From: Gemmobacter aquatilis
Lineage (GTDB): Bacteria > Pseudomonadota > Alphaproteobacteria > Rhodobacterales > Rhodobacteraceae
Reading direction: 5' to 3'
DNA length: 64,000 nucleotides
Assembly: GCF_900110025.1 (NCBI RefSeq)
Contig: NZ_FOCE01000002.1
Span: 186,001-250,000 of the forward strand
The notes under the pieces are model-generated. The model did no database searches. It had not been told where the DNA came from and was given only the letters and a program-made list of their open reading frames with translations. Made by a program: the position numbers and the translations under genes. Shown piece by piece: positions 55,101-63,333 of this stretch (its first letter is position 1; the number at the start of each line of letters is the position of its first letter).

Positions 55101-55319
55101 CTTGATGCGCCAGACCGGATGCAGATCACCGCGCTGGAAACGCTGGATGCGGGCGATCCCTACGGGCCACGCGGCGCGGGCGAGTTGGGCATCGGCGGCG
55201 TCACCCCGGCGATCTGCAATGCCGTGGCCGATGCGCTGGGGCGCTGGCCCACGGTGACGCCGATCCCGCCCGAAACCATCCTGACCTTTGCCGAGACCGC
55301 CCGGGGGGCCACCCCATGA
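52167..55319 (+). CDS. Xanthine-dehydrogenase-family molybdenum hydroxylase, FAD domain fused to molybdopterin subunit
   Basis: 1050 residues. N-terminal FAD-binding domain (about 1-310) with AGGTAHQLQW and a CO-dehydrogenase-M-like C-terminal part, followed by the molybdopterin-binding large-subunit domain (about 325-1045): VGRILRAAHPHARIL, SPTGGAFGGKDELTVQPALALL, GAFRGFGANQMAYAVE, and the end GAGELGIGGVTPAICNAVADALG holding the catalytic Glu. Fusing these without the [2Fe-2S] domain is uncommon; usually they are separate genes or all three are fused. A 69-base palindromic doublet encodes residues 60-82. It probably hydroxylates a purine or similar ring. Pairs with the [2Fe-2S] subunit downstream. 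Confidence 0.86.
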   Translation: MRILRPATLTEALAALRDPAAAAAAVAGGTAHQLQWSQGKPRPELLVEIGPLLPAGILPDYSANNRLPPPGATPSDFSQKNRAGSLIRIGAATTLDALHHANLPLLSQAAADVAAPGIRRLATLGGSIGWGAGCLLPALLALDAQLDTTGGPVALADWLTAPSGLILAIELAAPPPTAHLVWRKIGLRAGFSPAILTLAAVMTRTEGRIATLSLAVGGGIVPPQRLTTAEAQLIGTPPNAAAIEAAVAAAFSPPACPLRSASFRRRVAARALAQGLAPRAAAPPQPRLHLASTTPPLPPLTRHSPRWHNRPDMETKVAGTLPYLTDTRRPDMLVGRILRAAHPHARILAIDTAAAEALPGVAAVVTHRDVPGLNAFGILFPDQPALCHDKVRHLGDPVAAVAACDDATAEAALALIRVTYAPLPVVTDAEAALAPEAPPIHDNCNLITDLGLTRGDPDAAFATAAHVVEDIYVTPRQMHGFLETEGGHAELLPDGTLLVAVGGQHGARDRSQLARILNRPERSIRVITSPTGGAFGGKDELTVQPALALLALKAGAPVRLQLSRAESVRAGIKRNPMRLHLRSACDAEGRLLAQEVTVIADAGAYASLSPGVLETAMEHAAGPYVIPNIRTRGRLAYTNNGICGAFRGFGANQMAYAVECQIDRLAAACGLDPAEMRRRNLRIPGSPGFLGQRVAPSERLAEMLTAAAGSPLWQPVTDDGEWITGTGMALMWQGNGLGTLPTDEAEGTLRLTPDGAVEVLCGLDEMGQGLLAALQASVADRLGIARADVRPVTGDTGCTPDSGSTTASRGGYVVWTIAQNTAPGFTAQLLAGAARLTGLPPEALRLVPGGVAEIARNLPDPLVRFADLAHALHPQGLPVETTAFAFPKTEYTKGNARFIFCAGATVARVAASRVTGALRVTDLHLHTAAGPVIDLAAYLGQMEGGAVQGLGFTLSEDILMQGGRMLTANLDTYAMPTILDAPDRMQITALETLDAGDPYGPRGAGELGIGGVTPAICNAVADALGRWPTVTPIPPETILTFAETARGATP
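52343..52411. repeat. Palindromic doublet inside the molybdenum-hydroxylase gene (REP/BIME-like)
   Basis: Two 21-base palindromes 27 bases apart: CGATTATTC-TGC-GAATAATCG at 52343-52363, and CGATTTTTC-GCA-GAAAAATCG at 52391-52411. The second is the same element on the opposite strand (centre TGC), differing by two bases. The doublet is exactly 69 bases (23 codons), so the frame is kept; it codes for a low-complexity segment in the FAD domain. Confidence 0.75.
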
Positions 55320-55780
55320 TCCGCTTCACCCTCAACGGCACCCCGGTCAGCATCGCGGCCCCCCCGGATCGCAGCCTCGCCACAATCCTGCGCGAGGATC
55401 TGGGCCAGACCGGCAGCAAGATCGGCTGCGCCATCGGCCGCTGCGGCGCCTGCATGGTGCTGCTGGACGGGCAGGCGATGAATGGCTGCCTGCTCATGGC
55501 CTGGCAGGTGGCGGGGCGGCAGATCACCACCATCGAAGGCATCGCCAGCCACCCGGCAGGCGCCGCCCTGCTGCGTGGGCTGACCGAGGAAAACGCCTTC
55601 CAATGCGGCTATTGCGCCCCCGGCATGGTGATCGCACTGGCGGGCCTGCTGGCCACCACGCCTGCCGCCGATGCCGAAACCATCAAGGCCGCGCTGACCG
55701 GCAACCTGTGCCGCTGCACCGGCTATCACTCCATCCTGCGCGGCGCCTTGCGTGCCGTGGCCCTGCTGAAAGACGCCTGA
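55316..55780 (+). CDS. Molybdenum hydroxylase [2Fe-2S] subunit
   Basis: 154 residues with two [2Fe-2S] clusters: a ferredoxin-like domain with GCAIGRCGACMVLLDG and the following Cys in NGC, and a helical domain with QCGYCAPGM and NLCRCTGYH. All eight cluster cysteines are present. Overlaps the FAD-molybdopterin subunit (ATGA) and is one base from the ALDH start. Electron relay between molybdenum centre and FAD. Confidence 0.95.
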   Translation: MIRFTLNGTPVSIAAPPDRSLATILREDLGQTGSKIGCAIGRCGACMVLLDGQAMNGCLLMAWQVAGRQITTIEGIASHPAGAALLRGLTEENAFQCGYCAPGMVIALAGLLATTPAADAETIKAALTGNLCRCTGYHSILRGALRAVALLKDA

Positions 55781-57279
55781 TGCCCGCATCCCTGCCCCCC
55801 CAAACCCCGCAAACCGCAGGCGCCCGGGCCTTCCTTGCCACCGGGCCAAAATGCCTGCTGATCAATAGCGCATGGGTCGCCACCACCAGCCATTTCCCCA
55901 GCCATGATCCCGCCACCGGCGCCCCCCTGGCCCAGATTGCCCGCGCCGGTCAGGCCGAGGCCGAGGCCGCCGTCGCCGCCGCGACCGAGGCCTTGCACCG
56001 TGCCGACTGGGCCGGGATGCTGCCCACCGCCCGCGCCGCCCTGCTGTGGCGCATCGCCGATCTGATCGAGACCCATGCCGACGAACTGGCCGAACTGGAG
56101 GTGCTGGATCAGGGCAAGACCTACCGCACGGCCCGCTTTGCCGAAATCCCCGGCGCCATCGCGCAATTCCGCTATTACGCCGGTTACGCCACCAAGATCA
56201 CCGGCGAAACGATCCAACCCTCGATCGGCTATCAGCCCGCCGGGAAACAGCTTTTCGCCTATACACGGCGCGAACCCATCGGCGTGGTCGCGGCGATCAC
56301 GCCGTGGAACTCGCCCCTGCTGATGGCCGCAATGAAGCTGGCCCCGGCGCTGTGTGCGGGTTGCACGGTGATCCTGAAACCGGCCGAGGAAACCCCGCTC
56401 ACCGCGCTGCGTCTGGGCGAGTTGCTGCTGGAGGCCGGGTTGCCGCGCGGTGTGGTCAACATCCTCACCGGCTTCGGGGCCGAGGTCGGCGCGGCACTGG
56501 CCGCCCATCCGGGCGTGGCCAAGGTGGCCTTCACCGGCTCGACCGAGGTGGGGCGCCTGCTGCTGGACGCCGCGCGCGGCAACCTGAAGAAGCTGACGCT
56601 GGAGCTGGGCGGCAAATCGCCCGCGCTGGTGCTGGCCGATGCCGATCTGGCGCTGGCGATCCCCGGTATCGCGCGCGGCATCTTCGCCAATTCCGGGCAG
56701 GTCTGCGTCGCGGGCAGCCGCGTCTATGTCCATCGCAGCCGGTATGACGCGCTGGTGGAAGGTCTGGCAGCCGAGGCTGGCAAGCTGCGGCTCGGGCATG
56801 GGCTGAACCCGGCGTCCGACCTTGGCCCGCTGGTCAGCCCCGCGCAGGCCACCCGCGTGGCCGCCTATATCACCGAAGGCCGCGCGCAGGGGGCCGAGGT
56901 TGTTGCGGGCGGCAGCCATGACGGCGCCTTTCACGCGCCCACCGTGCTGACCAACACCCGCCCCGAGATGCGCCTGATGCGCGAAGAGATCTTTGGCCCG
57001 GTGACCGCCATCACCCCGTTTGACGATCTGGATGAAGCGCTGGCCCTGGCCAATGACAGCGCTTTCGGCCTCGCCGCCAGTGTCTGGACCGAAAGCCTGA
57101 CGCTGGCCCATCGCGCCTCTGCCGCGCTGCGGGCGGGCACGGTCTGGGTCAACTGCCACTCTTATTTTTCGCCCGAACTGCCCAAGGGCGGATGGAAGCA
57201 AAGCGGCTGGGGCACCGAAAACGGCGCGCAGGGGTTGGAAAATTACCTGGAAACCAAGACCGTCTGCATGGTGATCTGA
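55780..57279 (+). CDS. NAD(P)-dependent aldehyde dehydrogenase, end of the catabolic operon
   Basis: 499 residues. ALDH fold with PWNSPLLMAAMKLAPALCAG, Glu in [11 protein letters not shown], nucleophile Cys in ANSGQVCVAGSR, and the C-terminal KQSGWGTENGAQGLENYLETK. Belongs to the group of betaine/aliphatic aldehyde dehydrogenases; substrate unknown. TGATG coupling to the upstream gene makes it the last gene of the rightward set. It may oxidise the aldehyde made by the GMC enzyme or the decarboxylase. Confidence 0.9.
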   Translation: MPASLPPQTPQTAGARAFLATGPKCLLINSAWVATTSHFPSHDPATGAPLAQIARAGQAEAEAAVAAATEALHRADWAGMLPTARAALLWRIADLIETHADELAELEVLDQGKTYRTARFAEIPGAIAQFRYYAGYATKITGETIQPSIGYQPAGKQLFAYTRREPIGVVAAITPWNSPLLMAAMKLAPALCAGCTVILKPAEETPLTALRLGELLLEAGLPRGVVNILTGFGAEVGAALAAHPGVAKVAFTGSTEVGRLLLDAARGNLKKLTLELGGKSPALVLADADLALAIPGIARGIFANSGQVCVAGSRVYVHRSRYDALVEGLAAEAGKLRLGHGLNPASDLGPLVSPAQATRVAAYITEGRAQGAEVVAGGSHDGAFHAPTVLTNTRPEMRLMREEIFGPVTAITPFDDLDEALALANDSAFGLAASVWTESLTLAHRASAALRAGTVWVNCHSYFSPELPKGGWKQSGWGTENGAQGLENYLETKTVCMVI

Positions 57280-57511
57280 GCCCCCAAAACAAAACGCCCG
57301 CCTTCGCCCGGGAGGTGGGGCAAGACGGGCGTCACCCCGGCCCAAGCCTGCCGGGAATACTGCCGGTGTCGGAGAACGGGGGTGCGGGGAGGCACCGGAG
57401 TCCGGCAGGTCGCAGAGACAGAAGACACCATGGGCACCGACTAACAACTCAGCCAAGGCGGGCACAAAGCCCCTCTTGCCCTTCATCTTGGAAAAAATAT
57501 CCTCGGGGGGT

Positions 57512-57534
57512 CCGGGGGGCAGAAAGCCCCCCGG
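57512..57534 (-). terminator. Hairpin in the convergent gap between two aldehyde dehydrogenase genes
   Basis: A perfect 9-bp stem (CCGGGGGGC / GCCCCCCGG) with an AGAAA loop, eight bases after the aldehyde dehydrogenase stop on the minus strand. The flank to the left (AAAAAATATCC) is a stretch I recognise as common near 3' ends in Rhodobacteraceae. Confidence 0.55.
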
Positions 57535-57542
57535 CCTTGACC

Positions 57543-59060
57543 TTAGAAGAAGCCGAGCTTGTTCGGGTTGTAGCTCACCAGCAGGTTCTTGGTTTCCTGA
57601 TAGTGGTCCAGCATCATCTTGTGGGTCTCGCGGCCCATGCCCGACTGCTTGTAGCCACCGAAGGCCGCACCCGCCGGGTAGGCGTGGTAGCAGTTGGTCC
57701 AGACCCGGCCCGCTTCGATGCCACGACCGGCGCGGTAAGCCTGGTTCATGTCCCGGCTCCACACCCCGGCGCCCAGACCGAACACGGTGTCATTGGCGAT
57801 TTCCAGCGCCTCTTCCATCGTCTTGAAGGTGGTCACCGACACGACCGGCCCGAAGATTTCTTCCTGGAAGACCCGCATCTTGTTGTGGCCTTCAAAGATC
57901 GTCGGCTGGATGTAGAACCCGTTGGCCAGATCGCCGCCAAAGTGGTTGGCCGACCCGCCGGTCAGGATGTTCGCGCCTTCCGCCCGACCGATTTCCAGAT
58001 AGCTGGAGATCTTGTCGAACTGCTGCTTGCTGGCCTGTGCGCCGACCATGGTGTTGGTCGCCCGCGGGTCGCCCGCCACGATCGCCTCGACGCGCTTCAG
58101 CGCCCGTTCCATGAAGCGGTCATAGATCGATTCCTGCACCAGCGCGCGCGATGGGCAGGTGCAGACCTCGCCCTGGTTCAGCGCGAACAGGGTGAACCCT
58201 TCCAGCGCCTTGTCGAGATATTCGTCATCCTCGTTCATCACGTCGGCGAAGAACACGTTCGGCGATTTGCCGCCCAGTTCCAGCGTGATGTTGGTCAGGT
58301 TGTCGGCGGCGGCCTTCATGATGGCCTTGCCGACGGGGGTGGAGCCGGTGAAGGCGATCTTGGCGATGCGCTTGCTCGAGGCCAGCGGCGCGCCAGCTTC
58401 CAGCCCGGTGCCGTTGACGATGTTCAGCACGCCCGGCGGCAGCAGGTCTTCGATGAAGCCCAGCAGGAACAGGATCGAGGCCGGGGTCTGTTCGGCCGGT
58501 TTCAGCACCACGCAGTTGCCTGCCGCCAGCGCCGGGGCCAGTTTCCACGCCGCCATCAGGATCGGGAAGTTCCACGGGATGATCTGGCCGACAACGCCCA
58601 GCGGCTCGTGGAAGTGATAGGCCACGGTGTCATTGTCGATCTGCCCGATCGAGCCTTCCTGCGCGCGGATGCAGCCCGCGAAGTAACGGAAGTGATCCAC
58701 GGCCAGCGGGATGTCGGCGGCCAGCGTCTCGCGCAGCGGCTTGCCGTTGTCCCAGGTTTCGGCGATGGCGATGGCTTCCAGGTTCTGCTCGATCCGGTCG
58801 GCGATCTTCAGCAGGATGTTGGAGCGTTCGGTGACCGAGGTCGTGCCCCAACGCTGACGCACGGCATGGGCGGCATCCAGCGCGGCTTCGATATCGGCGG
58901 CGTCGGACCGGGCGACTTCGCACACAACCTGGCCGGTCACCGGCGAGATATTGTCCATGTAACGGCCGGATTTCGGCGCAACCCACTGGCCGCCGATATA
59001 GTTGTCATAACGTGCCTTGAACGGCGCTGCCGTCAGGTCGAAGGTTTCGAGCTTGGTCAT
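57543..59060 (-). CDS. NAD-dependent aldehyde dehydrogenase (ExaC/acetaldehyde-type)
   Basis: 505 residues, start at 59060 behind AGGAGGAA. Typical [25 protein letters not shown], Glu in [12 protein letters not shown], Cys in [15 protein letters not shown], and the [15 protein letters not shown] tail. The CTCPSR form is characteristic of the acetaldehyde/exaC group used in alcohol oxidation. The gene is paired with an AcoR-like regulator upstream. It is distinct from the ALDH at 55780. Confidence 0.93.
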   Translation of the reverse strand: MTKLETFDLTAAPFKARYDNYIGGQWVAPKSGRYMDNISPVTGQVVCEVARSDAADIEAALDAAHAVRQRWGTTSVTERSNILLKIADRIEQNLEAIAIAETWDNGKPLRETLAADIPLAVDHFRYFAGCIRAQEGSIGQIDNDTVAYHFHEPLGVVGQIIPWNFPILMAAWKLAPALAAGNCVVLKPAEQTPASILFLLGFIEDLLPPGVLNIVNGTGLEAGAPLASSKRIAKIAFTGSTPVGKAIMKAAADNLTNITLELGGKSPNVFFADVMNEDDEYLDKALEGFTLFALNQGEVCTCPSRALVQESIYDRFMERALKRVEAIVAGDPRATNTMVGAQASKQQFDKISSYLEIGRAEGANILTGGSANHFGGDLANGFYIQPTIFEGHNKMRVFQEEIFGPVVSVTTFKTMEEALEIANDTVFGLGAGVWSRDMNQAYRAGRGIEAGRVWTNCYHAYPAGAAFGGYKQSGMGRETHKMMLDHYQETKNLLVSYNPNKLGFF

Positions 59061-59162
59061 TGGGGTTCCTCCTCTGCTGGCCGCCTCCACGCGACCGATG
59101 CAACGAAGGTGGACGACAGGCCCGAGTCGGTCACTGGGGGGGCAAGCGGTCACCGGGCCGAC

Positions 59163-59182
59163 CTGTCTCAGATCTGCGACAG
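59163..59182. promoter_or_regulatory. Palindromic operator candidate upstream of the aldehyde dehydrogenase
   Basis: CTGTC-N2-AGATCT-N2-GACAG, a near-perfect 20-base dyad 103 bases before the gene start and 15 bases after the regulator stop. Fis-type activators of this family bind such dyads. Confidence 0.45.
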
Positions 59183-59196
59183 TCCGGCGCGCGATC

Positions 59197-60153
59197 TCAG
59201 CTCAGCCGCGCGCCCAGCTTGCGGTGGAAGGTCGCGCGGCTGATCCCCAGATCGCGCGCCGCCGCAGACACGTTGCCGCCCGCCCGCGCCAGGGCCCGTG
59301 CCATCACCGCGCGCTCGCCTTCTTCCAGCGTGCTGGCCGAGGCGATGCCCAGCAGATCGGCGGCGGGCACCGGGCGGCTGGTCAGATCGCCCTTCAGCCC
59401 GAAATGCGCCCGTGCCGCCCGTGTGGCGCCGATCACCAACTCGTCGGCATCCACCGCCAGCAAGGCCCCCGCACCCCGGTCCAGCCCCGGCACGATCATC
59501 AGCCGCGCCTCGGGATAGGCGGCGCGGAACAGATCCGATTCGATGCGCCGCGCCGTATCGCTGACGGAATGGCTGATCAGTGCCGCCACGCCCTCGCTCA
59601 GATCCGGCTTGGCCGAGGACACATCCAGTACCGCCACCAGCGCGCCTTCGGCATCATGCACCGGCGCGCTCATGCAGCTCAGCGCGGTATTGGCCGACAG
59701 GAAATGCTGGTCGCGGTGGATGGTGACGGCGCGCCCCTCGGCCAGACAGGTGCCGATGCCATTGGTGCCCGCCGCCGCTTCCGACCACAGCGTGCCGGTC
59801 CACAGCCCCATCGCCTCGAAATCCGCATCCTCGCCGGAATTGCCGCGCCGCTCCATCGGCACACCGTTGCGATCCGCCAGAATCACGCAGGCGCCCAAAC
59901 CGCCCACCGCCTGAAACAGCCGGTCCAGACTGGGCCGCGCCGTGTTCAGCATCGGCTCCAGCGCCTCGCGCAACTGCGCAAACTCCGTCCCGGTCAGCCG
60001 GTCGCCCGGATGGCGCCGCGCCGGTTCCAGCCCATGCAGCCGCCACGACCGGCTCCAGCTTGCCACGATGGCCGACCGGGCCGCCTCGCCCGCCGCCAGT
60101 GCCGCCTCCACAAAGGCCTGATGCGACCGTGCATCCTTCGCCATGAAAATCAT
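59197..60153 (-). CDS. AcoR-like regulator: GAF domain plus Fis-type HTH, without AAA+ domain
   Basis: 318 residues. N-terminal region with [15 protein letters not shown], as in AcoR/activators of acetoin and alcohol oxidation, a GAF sensor domain (about 60-190, [23 protein letters not shown]), a short region (about 200-260), and a C-terminal Fis-type HTH ([27 protein letters not shown]). The sigma-54-interacting AAA+ domain with Walker A and GAFTGA is absent, so it cannot activate sigma-54 polymerase in the usual way. The start at 60153 follows AGGAGG. Probably controls the ALDH downstream. Confidence 0.83.
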   Translation of the reverse strand: MIFMAKDARSHQAFVEAALAAGEAARSAIVASWSRSWRLHGLEPARRHPGDRLTGTEFAQLREALEPMLNTARPSLDRLFQAVGGLGACVILADRNGVPMERRGNSGEDADFEAMGLWTGTLWSEAAAGTNGIGTCLAEGRAVTIHRDQHFLSANTALSCMSAPVHDAEGALVAVLDVSSAKPDLSEGVAALISHSVSDTARRIESDLFRAAYPEARLMIVPGLDRGAGALLAVDADELVIGATRAARAHFGLKGDLTSRPVPAADLLGIASASTLEEGERAVMARALARAGGNVSAAARDLGISRATFHRKLGARLS

Positions 60154-60253
60154 CTGCGCTTCCCTCCTGAGCCGGTGGGGGCGCACCCCGGCCCGGCCTG
60201 ACAGATCTACCCCCGTCCCCCCGACCGCGACACCCTCCTTTGGTCGCAGCCAG

Positions 60254-60277
60254 CGATATTTCCGTCAGGAAATATCG
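60254..60277. promoter_or_regulatory. ModE-type box between the GAF-Fis regulator and the modE-like gene
   Basis: CGATATTTCC-N4-GGAAATATCG, a perfect 10-bp dyad, 80 bases before the ModE-like start. A related site lies before modA. Consistent with molybdate-dependent autoregulation by the ModE-like protein. Confidence 0.7.
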
Positions 60278-60357
60278 CCCAACACCGCCGCGCTGGCAAT
60301 GATCCGAAGGTCGTGCGCCCCCTTGCGCCCCCGCCCGCCTGCGCCGATGATCCGGCC

Positions 60358-60732
60358 ATGACAGACACCCCGCCCCCTCCCGTGCTGCATCTGCGGCTGA
60401 TCTTCCCCGACCGCGCCATGTTCGGCCCCGGCAAGGGGGAATTGCTGGCGCTGATCCGCGACACCGGCTCCATCTCTGCCGCAGGCCGCCAGATGGGGAT
60501 GAGCTACAAGCGCGCCTGGTCGCTGGTCGAGGAAATGAACACCGCCTGCCGCAGCCCGCTGGTGGAAAGCGCGCGTGGCGGCGCAGGCGGCGGCGGGGCC
60601 AGGCTGACCGAGGTCGGGATGCAGGCCCTGGCCGCCTATCAGGCGCTGGTCGAAGCCGCGCGCAGCGCAGGCGCCCCCCATATTGCCACACTGGAAGCCC
60701 TGCTCGCCCCCGATATGTCCGCCGGAAAATAG
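60358..60732 (+). CDS. ModE-like molybdate regulator, DNA-binding domain only
   Basis: 124 residues: the LysR-like winged HTH of ModE (about 15-110), with LLALIRDTGSISAAGRQMGMSYKRAWSLVEEMN and GGAGGGGARLTEVG. The C-terminal molybdate-binding (molbindin) domains of E. coli ModE are absent; such short forms exist in other bacteria. Located upstream of modABC in the same direction, with ModE-type boxes before both genes. Confidence 0.85.
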   Translation: MTDTPPPPVLHLRLIFPDRAMFGPGKGELLALIRDTGSISAAGRQMGMSYKRAWSLVEEMNTACRSPLVESARGGAGGGGARLTEVGMQALAAYQALVEAARSAGAPHIATLEALLAPDMSAGK

Positions 60733-60757
60733 CGCTTGCCAGAGGCACCCCACCGCG

Positions 60758-60781
60758 CATTATATCCGTCGAAACATATCG
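60758..60781. promoter_or_regulatory. ModE-type box upstream of modA
   Basis: 24-base site starting CATTATATCC and ending ACATATCG, 13 bases before the modA start. It matches the dyad at 60254-60277 at 17 of 24 positions; its own symmetry is imperfect. Its position suits repression of modABC when molybdate is plentiful. Confidence 0.6.
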
Positions 60782-60794
60782 ACCGGAGCCCCCG

Positions 60795-61541
60795 ATGCGC
60801 CCGCTGCTGTTCGCCGCCGCCCTCGCCCTGCTGCCCGCCGCTGCCAGCGCGGCAGAGATCACCGTCTTCGCCGCCGCCTCGCTGAAAACCGCGCTGGATC
60901 GCATCGCCGCCGACTGGCAGGCGCAAACCGGCCATAGCGCGGTGATCTCCTATGACGGCTCCTCCAAACTCGCCAAACAGATCCAGTCCGGGGCGCCCGC
61001 CGATCTGTTCCTCTCCGCCGCCGAAAACTGGATGGATGTGCTGGAGGCCGACAAGCTGCTGGTCGAAGGCTCCCGCCGCGATCTGCTGGGCAATACCCTT
61101 GTCCTCATTGGCCATGGCCCCAGCACCCCGATAACGCTGGATGCCAGGACCGACCTGAAAGGCCTGCTGGGCGGCGGCAAGCTGGCCATGGCGCTGGTCG
61201 AATCCGTGCCCGCCGGGCAATATGGCAAAGAGGCGCTGACCACGCTTGGGCTGTGGGACAGTGTGGCGGCAGATGTGGCGCAGGCCGACAATGTGCGCGC
61301 CGCCCTGAAACTGGTGGCGCTGGACGAGGCCCCCTTCGGCATCGTCTATGCCTCTGACGCCGTGGCCGAACCCACCGTCAGCGTCGCCGCCACCTTCCCC
61401 GCCTCCAGCCACACCCCCATCACCTACCCCGCCGCCCTGATTGCCCCCGCCCGCCCCGAAGCGCAGGCCTTCCTCGATTTCCTCTCGACGCAGGCCGCCG
61501 TTACAGTGTTTGAAGGGCAGGGATTCACCGTGATGAAATGA
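60795..61541 (+). CDS. modA: Molybdate ABC transporter periplasmic binding protein
   Basis: 248 residues with a signal peptide (ends ASA/AE) and the ModA opening ITVFAAASLKTALD, VISYDGSSKLAKQIQSGAPADLFLSA and PAGQYGKEAL. Binds molybdate or tungstate. First gene of modABC; the next start overlaps its stop (ATGA). Confidence 0.95.
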   Translation: MRPLLFAAALALLPAAASAAEITVFAAASLKTALDRIAADWQAQTGHSAVISYDGSSKLAKQIQSGAPADLFLSAAENWMDVLEADKLLVEGSRRDLLGNTLVLIGHGPSTPITLDARTDLKGLLGGGKLAMALVESVPAGQYGKEALTTLGLWDSVAADVAQADNVRAALKLVALDEAPFGIVYASDAVAEPTVSVAATFPASSHTPITYPAALIAPARPEAQAFLDFLSTQAAVTVFEGQGFTVMK

Positions 61542-62245
61542 GACTTATGGCCGATTGGCTGCCCCCGGAGGAAGCGCAGGCCCTTGCCCTGTCGCTGCGC
61601 GTGTCGCTCTGGGCCACCGCGCTCAGCCTGCCCTTCGGCATCTTCGTCGCCCATGCGCTGGCGCGCTGGCGCTTTCCGGGGCGGGGGCTGCTGAACGGGC
61701 TGGTGCATCTGCCGCTGATCCTGCCGCCGGTGGTCACCGGCTATCTGCTGCTGCTGGCCTTCGGGCGGCGCGGCCCGGTGGGGGCGCTGCTGGATCAGTG
61801 GTTCGGCATCACCCTCGCCTTCCGCTGGACGGGGGCGGTGCTGGCCGCCGCCGTCATGGCCTTTCCGCTGATGGTGCGCGCCATCCGTCTGGCGATCGAG
61901 GCGGTGGACCCCAAGCTGGAACAGGCCGCCAGCACGCTGGGCGCGCCGCGCGGGCTGGTGTTCCTGACGGTAACCCTGCCGTTGATCCTGCCCGGCGTGA
62001 TCGCCGGTGCCATCCTCGCCTTCGCCAAGGCGATGGGTGAATTTGGCGCCACCATCACCTTCGTTTCCAACATCCCCGGCCAGACGCAAACCCTGCCCTC
62101 CGCCATCTACGCCTTTCTGCAAGTGCCGGGCGGCGACGCGCCTGCGCTGCGCCTCGTGCTGATCTCGGTCGCGGTCGCCATGCTGGCACTGCTGCTGTCG
62201 GAATGGGTAGGCCGCGCCGCAGCGCGCCGGGTGGCGGGGAAATGA
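61538..62245 (+). CDS. modB: Molybdate ABC transporter permease
   Basis: 235 residues with about five membrane helices and the coupling motif EQAASTLGAPRGLVFLTVTLPLILPGVIAG. The start overlaps modA (ATGA); an ATG at 61547 is the alternative. Overlaps modC by ATGA. Confidence 0.94.
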   Translation: MRLMADWLPPEEAQALALSLRVSLWATALSLPFGIFVAHALARWRFPGRGLLNGLVHLPLILPPVVTGYLLLLAFGRRGPVGALLDQWFGITLAFRWTGAVLAAAVMAFPLMVRAIRLAIEAVDPKLEQAASTLGAPRGLVFLTVTLPLILPGVIAGAILAFAKAMGEFGATITFVSNIPGQTQTLPSAIYAFLQVPGGDAPALRLVLISVAVAMLALLLSEWVGRAAARRVAGK

Positions 62246-63327
62246 GCCTTCAGGTCACCCTGCATCACCGCCTGCCCGGCTTCACGCTCGATGCCTGCTT
62301 CGAGGCCCCGCCCGGCGTCACCGCGCTGTTCGGCCGCTCCGGCGCCGGAAAAACCACCCTCGTCAATGCGGTGGCAGGGCTGCTGCGCCCCGATGCGGGC
62401 CGGATCGCGCTGAACGACACCCTGCTGTTCGACAGCGCCGCCCGGGTGAACCTGCCGCCCCACCGCCGCCGCATCGGCTATGTGTTTCAGGAAGGCCGCC
62501 TGTTTCCGCACCTGACCGTGCGCCAGAACCTGCTCTATGGCCGCTGGTTCGCCCCGCGCACCAGCACCGGCGCCGATTTCGACCGCATCGTCGCCCTGCT
62601 GGACATCGCAGCCTTGCTGCCGCGCCGCCCCGCCACCCTGTCGGGCGGCGAAAAACAGCGCGTCGCCATTGGCCGCGCCATCCTGTCCAACCCGGCGCTG
62701 CTGCTGCTGGACGAACCGCTGGCGGCGCTGGATGCCGCGCGCAAGGCCGAAATCCTGCCCTATCTGGAACGGCTGCGCGACGAGACCGGCCTGCCGATGC
62801 TGCTGGTCAGCCATGCACTGGCCGAGGTCGCCCGCCTCGCCACCACCCTCGTGCTGATCGAAGCCGGGCAGGTGCGCCGCTCCGGCCCCGCAGCAGACCT
62901 GCTGTCAGACCCGAGCCTCGCCCCCGCGCTTGGCATCCGCAGCGCGGGCGCCCTGCTGCCCGCCCGCCTTGCCGCGCAGGAACCCGACGGGCTCAGCCGG
63001 CTTGACAGCCCGGCTGGCCCGCTCTGGCTGCCGCATGTCGCAGCCCCCTTGGGCACGGCCTTGCGCCTGCGCATTCTTGCACAGGACGTGATGCTGGCCA
63101 CCACCCGGCCCAGTGGCATCTCGGCGCTCAACATCCTGCCCGGCACCGTCACCGCCCTGCGCATGGGCGAAGGCCCCGGCGTGCTGGTGCAGATCGAGGC
63201 GGGCGGCATCCCGCTGCTCGCCCGCATCACCCGCCGCTCGGCCGAGGCGCTGGCACTGGCCCCCGGCCAACCCGTCTTCGCCATAATCAAAGCCCTCGCC
63301 ACCGCCCCCGACGACGTGGGCGCCTGA
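62242..63327 (+). CDS. modC: Molybdate ABC transporter ATP-binding protein
   Basis: 361 residues. Walker A GRSGAGKTT, signature LSGGEKQRVAIGRA, Walker B LLLDEPLAALD, and a C-terminal TOBE/MOP regulatory domain (about 285-360). Completes the importer; ends 6 bases from the convergent selO gene. Confidence 0.95.
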   Translation: MSLQVTLHHRLPGFTLDACFEAPPGVTALFGRSGAGKTTLVNAVAGLLRPDAGRIALNDTLLFDSAARVNLPPHRRRIGYVFQEGRLFPHLTVRQNLLYGRWFAPRTSTGADFDRIVALLDIAALLPRRPATLSGGEKQRVAIGRAILSNPALLLLDEPLAALDAARKAEILPYLERLRDETGLPMLLVSHALAEVARLATTLVLIEAGQVRRSGPAADLLSDPSLAPALGIRSAGALLPARLAAQEPDGLSRLDSPAGPLWLPHVAAPLGTALRLRILAQDVMLATTRPSGISALNILPGTVTALRMGEGPGVLVQIEAGGIPLLARITRRSAEALALAPGQPVFAIIKALATAPDDVGA

Positions 63328-63333
63328 CGCCAC

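Noticed and set aside
59061-59196. Sigma-54 promoter for the aldehyde dehydrogenase
   Set aside because: I found no convincing GG-N10-GC -24/-12 element, and the adjacent regulator lacks the AAA+ domain.
57192-59243. Long plus-strand frame opposite the aldehyde dehydrogenase
   Set aside because: Antisense shadow without recognisable domains.
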